Positions 59,001 through 64,000 of a stretch of 64,000 nt of DNA are shown here, piece by piece. Below the pieces are notes generated by a model. It saw only the letters and a program-made list of their open reading frames with translations, ran no database searches and was not told the origin of the DNA. Position numbers and translations under genes: made by a program. Origin of the DNA: Cladorhizidae sp. MBARI D1340-BT2 (lineage: Eukaryota > Porifera > Demospongiae > Poecilosclerida > Cladorhizidae); NCBI GenBank assembly GCA_028752905.1, contig JAQNBH010000011.1, positions 1,844,803-1,908,802 of the forward strand, written 5' to 3'. Every line of letters begins with the position of its first letter. Within the stretch, counting starts at the first letter, position 1.

Positions 59001-62000
59001 CTGATGCCCTGCAACAGAATGGGATGGCAACATCTAAAGCAGAAGAGCGCATGATGGGAGTGTCTGTGAGAGAAGTCTTGGTATGAGTGCTTGGAAGCAG
59101 CTTCCCTTGAAGATGGGAAGCACGCTACACTAAGAGTGAGCTCATCAGGCAGAGCTTTCTGCTAAAGGGAAGACTATGCAGAAGCTGACAAGAACTTGTT
59201 AAAGTGATGGTGTAGTTTGCACTCTTGACTCTGTTCTGGATGCTCTCCACATTCACATATTTCTCTCCACTGACCAGTTTTTTCCTTCCTACATGTGCCA
59301 GTTATGTAGCCAGTTCTTTGTCCACAGAGAGTGCCAGTACGTGTTTCTACCAGCGAGACTGATAATAGTTCTGCATCGTCATGAGAAAAACAGTGTAGCA
59401 ATCTCCATAGCTAGAGCCCGTTGACACCATGCTGGAGGACCACCCCACTCCTCTCTCACACCATGCTGGAGGGCCACCCCACTCCTTGCTAGTCTACAGG
59501 TTGGCACAACACATGACTTATTACCATGTGCATTAGCAGCTGATGGCTGTAGTCATAGTTACATGTACATGTATGTCCTTATTAAGTGTGCGCATGCTGC
59601 AGTTGTTTAGTGTGCTAGCCCTGGGGGGTGCCCCCAAGCCTCCATAGAAGATCGGGTTTCGCATGAAAATGTTCCCATCGTTACATCCTTCCACCCCCCC
59701 CCCCCCCCCCCCACCCCCCCAAAGAAAAACCCCTGTAGTCAACCCTGGTTTAGGTTGGGAGGGAGGGTGAGTGGAGATGCTTTGGAGTCGGCCATTTTGA
59801 AACAAGGATGGACCAATATAGCACCGACATTCTCTGATATGACAGCACTATGGTGTTTCTGTTTGTGATGACCATTACCTGGTGGGTGGTGAGAGACTTG
59901 CTCAGCCACAAAGGTGACACTGTTGTAGCTAGCGTACGGCACCGGTCCACTCTCTAGCATCACCTGCACACATCACACACCATCACACATCGCACACCAT
60001 CACTATGACACATCACACACCATCACTATGACACACACTGTCACACACCATCACTATGACACACACTGTCACACACCACATATATACACCATCACTATGA
60101 CACATCATCACACACCATCACTATGTCACATACCATCATATGTACACCATCACTATGACACACCGCACACATCACCACACATCCTCCCACAATCATGAAG
60201 CCACACCCTCCCAGACTAGGCCACACCTTTGCTTCGTCACTTGGTGGCACTCGGGTGGAGTTCTGCAGGTCCCAGTAACATCGGAAGGTCTCCCCGAGAA
60301 TGGGATTATACGGTTTCTTGGCGATAGTCCCACTCCTGGCCGCATGGAAGGAGGACAAGTAGTAGCGCACGATGGCAATGATACGATCCTTAGGGTGGGA
60401 GTGGTCAGGGATACTGCAGTGTGTGTGGGGGGGGAGGGGGGGGGGGTGATATTTAATTGAGCTACTACTTGGACTCTGAACTGTTCCTTCTATATATTTG
60501 TGGTCGTTTGTAGACTTATTCTCGTTATTGCTCGAGGGGGTGTGAGTGTATAAAGAAAGTGATGGAGGCCTCCTTGAAGCTGAGGGGGTGTGAGTGTATA
60601 AAGTGATGGAGACCTCCTTGAAGCTGAGGGTGTGTGAGTGTATAAAGTGATGGAGGCCTCCTTGAAGCTGAGGGTGTGTGAGTGTATAAAGTGATGGAGG
60701 CCTCCTTGAAGCTGAGGGGGTGTGAGTGTATAAAGTGATGGAGGCCTCCTTGAAGCTGAGGGGGTATGAGTGTATAAAGTGATGGAGGCCTCCTTGAAGC
60801 TGAGGGTGTGTGTGAGTGTATAAAGTGATGGAGGCCTCCTTGAAGCTGAGGGGGTGTGAGTGTATAAAGTGATGGAGGCCTCCTTGAAGATGAGGTGGTG
60901 TGAGTGTATAAAGTGATGGAGGCCTCCTTGAAGCTGAGGGTGTGTGAGTGTATAAAGTGATGGAGGCCTCCTTGAAGCTGAGGGTGTGTGAGTGTATAAA
61001 GTGATGGAGGCCTCCTTGAAGCTGAGGGTGTGTGAGTGTATAAAGTGATGGAGGCCTCCTTGAAGCTGAGGGTGTGCGAGTGTATAAAGTGATGGAGGCC
61101 TCCTTGAAGCTGAGGGGGTGTGAGTGTATAAAGTGATGGAGGCCTCCTTGAAGCTGAGGGGGTGTGAGTGTATAAAGTGTTGGAGGCCTCCTTGAAGCTG
61201 AGGTGGTGTGAGTGTATAAAGTGATGGAGGCCTCCTTGAAGCTGAGGGTGTGTGAGTGTATAAAGTGATGGAGACCTCCTTGAAGCTGAGGGGGTGTGAG
61301 TGTATAAAGTGATGGAGACCTCCTTGAAGCTGCAGGTGTGTGAGTGTATAAAGTGATGGAGGCCTCCTTGAAGCTGAGGGGGTGTGAGTGTATAAAGTGA
61401 TGGAGGCCTCCTTGAAGCTGAGGGTGTGTGAGTGTATAAAGTGATGAGGCCTCCTTGAAGCTGAGGGTGTGTGAGTGTATAAAGTGATGGAGACCTCCTT
61501 GAAGCTGAGGGTGTGTGAGTGTATAAAGTGATGGAGGCCTCCTTGAAGCTGAGGGTGTGTGAGTGTATAAAGTGATGGAGGCCTACTTGAAGCTGAGGGG
61601 TGTGAGTGTATAAAGTGATGGAGGCCTCCTTGAAGCTGAGGTGGTGTGAGTGTATAAAGTGATGGAGGCCTCCTTGAAGCTGAGGGTGTGTGAGTGTATA
61701 AAGTGATGGAGGCCTCCTTGAAGCTGAGGGTGTGTGAGTGTATAAAGTGATGGAGGCCTCCTTGAAGCTGAGGGTGTGTGAGTGTATAAAGTGATGGAGG
61801 CCTCCTTGAAGCTGAGGTGGTGTGAGTGTATAAAGTGATGGAGGCCTCCTTGAAGCTGAGGGGGTGTGAGTGTATAAAGTGATGGCGACCTCCTTGAAGC
61901 TGAGGGTGTGTGAGTGTATAAAGTGATGGAGGCCTCCTTGAAGCTGAGGGGGTGTGAGTGTATAAAGTGATGGAGGCCTCCTTGAAGCTGAGGGTGTGTG

Positions 62001-63325
62001 AGTGTATAAAGTGATGGAGGCCTACTTGAAGCTGAGGGGGTGTGAGTGTATAAAGTGATGGAGGCCTCCTTGAAGCTGAGGGGGTGTGAGTGTATAAAGT
62101 GATGGAGGCCTCCTTGAAGCTGAGGGGTGTGTGAGTGTATAAAGTGATGGAGACCTCCTCGAAACATGACCGTACAGCTGTCAGTAATAACATTGTTGAT
62201 CGAAAGAATGAGGGAGATGGAAGAGAGGGAAATGGATGAGGAGGGATGAGGGAGATGGAAGAGAAGGGGCAATGGAGGTAGAAGAGGAGGGACATGGGAG
62301 ATGGAAGAGAAGGGGGAAAGATGGAGGAGATAAACTTGTGGAAGATAGAAGAGGAGAATGATGGGGTGGGGGGAGAAGGGACCATTCAACAACTTACGCA
62401 GCAAAGATGTCGGCATGTGCCAGGAACTCGGCATACATCTCCAGCAGCGAGCGCTTCTCCAGGATGAAGGTGGGCAGGACTATGCGGGTCAGGTCCATGC
62501 CCACACGAACTTGAGACAACATATACATGATCAGACTCTTGTTCTCCTGCACTCCGTCTAGGGGGGGGAGGGACGAGGGGACAGTCACATACAAACCACA
62601 CCTCCTTCCTCCTCCGCTCTAGCCCTCTTTCTTCATGTCTTCCCCCTAACCACCTTGCCTACGTGTACTTACATATGTGTCCCACCTCACAACATGTGCA
62701 TGAGTCTCCTGCCCCACCCACCCTCCACACACACACACACACACACACAAATTCTAGGGGGTTCTTGAAAGTTTATGTAAGGGGGAGGGGGGAGTCTGTG
62801 AAATCATATGGGGGGGGGGAGCGAGTTATTTTTATGAGGAGGCATGAAATCAATCGTGTTCTTCTTAACTCCACTCCTATCGCCAGAGGTATCGTATCCC
62901 CTCCCCTTCCACTCTGCACATACTCACCAGAGGAACTGTCCCCCTCATCCTAACCACACCCCACATACTCAACAGAGGAACTGTCCCCTCATCGTAACCA
63001 CACCCCACATACTCAGCAGAGGCACTGTCCCCCTCATTGTAACTCCACCCACACGTACTCACCAGAGGTCCTCCTCATCGTAACCACACCACACATACTC
63101 ACCGGAGGTTCCCCTCATCGTAGCCACACACCCACGTGCTCACCGGATGTGTTGTCCTCCTCATCGTAGTCTTCATCCTCCTCCACGTCAGAAGGATCTC
63201 CCTCTGCAACAGGGATACTGACCGCAGCGGGACGGGCACTCGTAGGCACACTCACTGACCACTCCCCCTCCATCTCGGCATCAAAGAACTCCTCGTCACT
63301 GTTGTTGTCGCTGGTGCTGCTGTTG
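45228..63325 (-). CDS. Oxysterol-binding-protein-related protein (ORP9/10/11 type), lipid-transfer domain; 10 exons, N-terminus off right edge
   Basis: Exons in transcript order are 63325-63144, 62557-62398, 60413-60227, 59963-59879, 54022-53912, 53136-53073, 52566-52426, 47873-47795, 46380-46219 and 45398-45228. They total 1342 nt with continuous phase and a final TGA. ORPs move sterols or phosphatidylserine against PI4P at membrane contacts. Landmarks in order: acidic '[13 protein letters not shown]' (FFAT-like, predicted VAP binding at the ER), '[16 protein letters not shown]', '[13 protein letters not shown]', the signature '[10 protein letters not shown]' with the His pair that contacts PI4P, '[17 protein letters not shown]', '[10 protein letters not shown]', '[14 protein letters not shown]', '[11 protein letters not shown]', '[11 protein letters not shown]', '[17 protein letters not shown]'. 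The PH domain expected upstream is outside the window. The EFFDA motif favours an ORP9-like member, but 9, 10 and 11 cannot be separated safely here. Confidence 0.93.
45630..46155. repeat. 23-bp purine-rich minisatellite, about 22 copies, in the last ORP intron
   Basis: The unit is GAAGAGGGAGGAGTGGGGTG plus GGC. It is stop-free in several frames on both strands, producing false ORFs up to 358 codons. 45399-45629 is unique. Confidence 0.95.
46219..46380 (-). CDS. ORP exon ([11 protein letters not shown])
   Basis: Fifty-four codons, DEEVFMDT to DAKHL, matching the 'YESRRLWKDVT...AATEAKH' segment of ORP9/11. The donor is GTGAGG. Confidence 0.92.
46445..46690. repeat. ~34-40-bp minisatellite, 6 copies
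   Basis: The unit contains GTCATCAAGTGGGTGGG and GGAACTCCACCCAT; the ends of a unit can pair (GGGTGG/CCACCC). Confidence 0.88.
46885..47523. repeat. 32-bp minisatellite, about 20 copies
   Basis: The unit is CACAGGGAGCACATGGTCAC then ACTGAAGGCCAC. 47524-47794 is unique. Confidence 0.95.
47795..47873 (-). CDS. ORP exon ([11 protein letters not shown])
   Basis: A 79-nt exon with '[15 protein letters not shown]', the near-universal GEWNG motif. Acceptor is GGTTCTAG and donor is GTAAGT. Confidence 0.93.
47874..48277. other. ORP intron, unique part
   Basis: Short TAGTATACTAGA-type repeats near 48160-48240; no exon recognised. Confidence 0.5.
48278..50758. repeat. 32/35-bp minisatellite, about 74 copies
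   Basis: The unit is TTGAGGTAAGTAACC, optionally ATA, then CTTGAGCCGGGCTCCA. Variants (TAAGCATCC, TAAGCTACC, CCCGG) occur in ordered blocks, so the array grew by segmental copying. Each copy on the plus strand is a consensus 5' splice site (GAG/GTAAGT). Minus-strand frames of up to 562 codons are artefacts. Confidence 0.95.
50759..51000 (-). other. Open stretch of unknown nature in an ORP intron
   Basis: The minus frame from 51020 to about 50757 reads '[20 protein letters not shown]' and '[20 protein letters not shown]', more protein-like than the flanking arrays. No family recognised, no clear splice sites, and the adjoining ORP exons already join in phase without it. Confidence 0.3.
51000..51365. 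repeat. 43-bp minisatellite, 8 copies
   Basis: The unit contains AAAGATTACTAATATTGGTC and ATCAGTTAAGGACTGTGGCA. Confidence 0.93.
51420..51970. repeat. 35-bp minisatellite, about 15 copies
   Basis: The unit is GGAGCAGCAGTGATGACCTA then CTGTTGCAGCTGCCT. CAGCTG and GCAGC make it locally palindromic. Confidence 0.95.
51971..52425. other. ORP intron, unique part
   Basis: No exon recognised. A CA microsatellite adjoins the donor of exon 52426-52566. Confidence 0.5.
52426..52566 (-). CDS. ORP exon (ELGGK...[14 protein letters not shown])
   Basis: Conserved ORD core. The donor is GTACGT, and CA/TG microsatellites lie on both sides. Confidence 0.95.
52567..53072. repeat. Short repeats in an ORP intron
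   Basis: CA/TG microsatellite 52581-52640, a ~34-bp repeat CTTAGTAGTGGCCATGCCAT (about 4 copies, 52855-52945), and an AGT trinucleotide run 53020-53054. Confidence 0.85.
53073..53136 (-). CDS. ORP exon ([16 protein letters not shown])
   Basis: A 64-nt exon matching the ORD beta-strand block before 'RSILT'. An AGT trinucleotide run (53020-53054) lies just downstream of the donor. Confidence 0.9.
53190..53460. repeat. ~20-bp minisatellite, about 13 copies
   Basis: The unit is GATGTGATGGGTAAGGGGTG with length variation. 53461-53911 is unique intron. Confidence 0.92.
53912..54022 (-). CDS. ORP exon whose 5' edge seeded the 69-bp array
   Basis: Encodes '(V)[17 protein letters not shown]' and '[17 protein letters not shown]'. 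The acceptor is TTGCTGTAG and the donor is GTATGA. Confidence 0.95.
54023..57925 (-). repeat. 69-bp minisatellite, about 56 copies, copied from the 3' splice site of ORP exon 53912-54022
   Basis: On the minus strand each unit reads TGTTGGTGTTGCTGTAATG, then CTGGGTGCATGCTGAATGT, then CCCTCTAAGAACATGCATGT and GACAGGCACT. The single-copy exon edge has the same order with TGCTGTAG as acceptor. 69 is divisible by 3 and the unit lacks stops, so frames stay open for up to 1300 codons (plus strand 54052-57954) without being genes. A few copies have 6-12-bp deletions (near 55405, 55545, 57396). Confidence 0.97.
57926..59878. repeat. ORP intron, right part, with a ~100-bp tandem repeat
   Basis: 58460-58905 holds about 4.5 copies of a ~100-bp unit (GCTCTAGCCATTGTCCTGGC, AGCATAGCTGAAGGCCTAAT). 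58310-58390 is a TTG/CTG microsatellite and 59690-59715 a C-run. Elsewhere unique; no exon recognised. Confidence 0.8.
59879..59963 (-). CDS. ORP exon with EQVSHHPP signature
   Basis: Encodes '[20 protein letters not shown]' and ends in phase 1 within the codon after the Pro pair. Donor is GTAATG. Confidence 0.96.
59964..60175. repeat. CACACCATCACTATGACA-type short repeat
   Basis: About 8 degenerate copies immediately upstream (in transcript sense) of the EQVSHHPP exon. Confidence 0.85.
60227..60413 (-). CDS. ORP exon with [10 protein letters not shown] motif
   Basis: Reads '[20 protein letters not shown]' then '[20 protein letters not shown]'. This is a core ORD block. The donor is GTGTGG. 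Confidence 0.95.
60520..62158. repeat. 44-bp minisatellite, about 37 copies
   Basis: The unit is GTGATGGAGGCCTCCTTGAA, then GCTGAGGGTGTGTGAGTGTA and TAAA. GGAGGCCTCC is a 10-bp palindrome in most copies. Minus-strand ORFs of 631 and 283 codons are by-products. 62159-62397 is a purine-rich unique stretch. Confidence 0.95.
62398..62557 (-). CDS. ORP exon, start of the lipid-transfer domain
   Basis: Contains '[20 protein letters not shown]' and '[17 protein letters not shown]', the conserved opening of the ORD. Donor is GTAAGT; the acceptor follows a C-run. Confidence 0.94.
62558..62880. other. ORP intron, unique part
   Basis: Contains a CA microsatellite (62729-62749) and G-runs near 62805-62820. 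Confidence 0.5.
62885..63143 (-). repeat. ~43-bp repeat copied from the 5' splice site of the FFAT exon, about 5 copies
   Basis: On the minus strand each unit reads TACGATGAGG...CCG/GTGAGTACGTG-like, matching exon end TACGATGAGGAGG..TCCG and donor GTGAGCACGTG. Intact GT donors remain in copies near 63096, 63058 and 62927; copies near 63014 and 62968 have lost GT. Confidence 0.88.
63144..63325 (-). CDS. ORP exon with FFAT-like motif
   Basis: Starts '[20 protein letters not shown]' and ends in a Glu/Asp-rich tract. EFFDA fits five of the FFAT core positions and the preceding acids fit the flank. The seventh core position is Met rather than Glu. Its donor (TCCG/GTGAGC) seeds the array at 62885-63140. 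Confidence 0.85.
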
Positions 63326-64000
63326 CTATGAGAGCAGAGCACACAAGAAAAGGGATTGCAGTCGAGGGGACGTACACGAGAACAGGAAATGGAGGCAAGT
63401 TGTAGTTGTTCCCTTCCCCGTGCAGCCACTAGTGTGAAGTGGGAGTAAGTAGGGTGATTGTCAACTACATGCCCCTGGGGCATCACATTAAATGTCTACA
63501 GGAGCAAACTTGCATACAGCCCCCCCCCCCCCCCCCCCAAAAAAATGTGTGTGCTAATGTATGGGGTCTTCTTCTCCCTTGGGCATAACCAATAGACACT
63601 GATGGGGGGGGGGCATTGCAAAATAGTCACAAAACATTACATTTCCAGTATGACGAGTGCAAAGTGAAAAGGAAAAAAAAGACTGATGATTGCAACTTTC
63701 GCCTTCACTGCTTTTCCTGGGAGCCATTCTGCAGAGGAAAGCTGCAGGGACTCCTGTGTAGGCTTAGACTCACTCTTGGCTCTTGAGAAAGGAGGCACTC
63801 CATGAGAGAGTTTCCTGCTGCATGTTTAGCTGTAGCTATGTGGCGCTGCATAACTCTTGTTTGCTTGCCTCAACGGAGCTGATTCCTATGCCAACTGCAG
63901 CTCATAGCATTTGTAGTCTAAGCAGTTTATTCTTGAGAGGAGAAGCAAAAATGGCGAACAGTTTGGAGGTTAAAACACACAAATAAATTCAGTGGCATTG
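63326..64000. other. ORP intron at right edge
   Basis: A C-run at 63519-63538 and a diverged copy of the 74-bp repeat sequence of 19142-19490 at about 63830-63905. No exon recognised to the window edge. Confidence 0.55.

Noticed and set aside
60490..62434. 631-codon minus-strand ORF
   Set aside because: Produced by the 44-bp array, which cycles through three frames; it lies in an ORP intron whose flanking exons already join in phase.

Overview
This is a eukaryotic, almost certainly animal, nuclear window. Genes are split by GT-AG introns and encode conserved metazoan proteins. There is no bacterial operon structure, and introns and spacers are packed with minisatellites and piggyBac-type transposons. 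The mix (non-vertebrate-looking orthologues, compact gene spacing, introns bloated by tandem repeats) would fit a sponge or another early-branching marine animal, but nothing here proves the species.

Five protein genes can be assembled exon by exon with consistent reading phase. (1) Glycogen debranching enzyme (AGL) is on the minus strand, 17025 down to 2491: nine exons, about 874 codons, with the C-terminal half off the left edge. (2) A YJU2B/CCDC130 (CWC16 family) splicing factor is on the plus strand, 17466-42157: seven exons, 315 aa. (3) NDUFB7, a complex I subunit with a twin CX9C fold, is on the minus strand, 43820-42295: three exons, 84 aa. (4) WDR83OS/Asterix, a subunit of the ER PAT chaperone complex, is on the plus strand, 43940-44558: three exons, 98 aa. 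(5) An oxysterol-binding-protein-related protein of the ORP9/10/11 type is on the minus strand, 63325 down to 45228: ten exons, 446 aa plus stop, with the N-terminal part off the right edge.

The genes are arranged head-to-head and tail-to-tail. AGL/CCDC130 share a 440-bp promoter gap and NDUFB7/WDR83OS share about 120 bp. CCDC130/NDUFB7 stop codons lie 137 bp apart, and WDR83OS/ORP also converge. Almost all the DNA outside exons is tandem repeat (units 17 to 74 bp, up to about 74 copies) or piggyBac material: three elements at 4.7-7.3, 35.6-38.3 and about 39.2-41.5 kb, and one end fragment at 26.2-26.6 kb.

The most unusual signal is that several minisatellites are built from exon edges. A 69-bp array of about 56 copies (54.0-57.9 kb) repeats the 3' splice site plus the first codons of an ORP exon. 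Arrays at 62.9-63.2 and 29.0-29.4 kb repeat 5' splice sites of ORP and CCDC130 exons. The CCDC130 start codon plus donor is duplicated in frame, and the WDR83OS stop-codon tail is repeated 2.8 times. In addition, two 3' splice sites sit behind roughly 200-300-nt expanded polypyrimidine minisatellites. Long open frames inside the arrays (up to 1300 codons) are by-products of unit lengths and are not called as genes.
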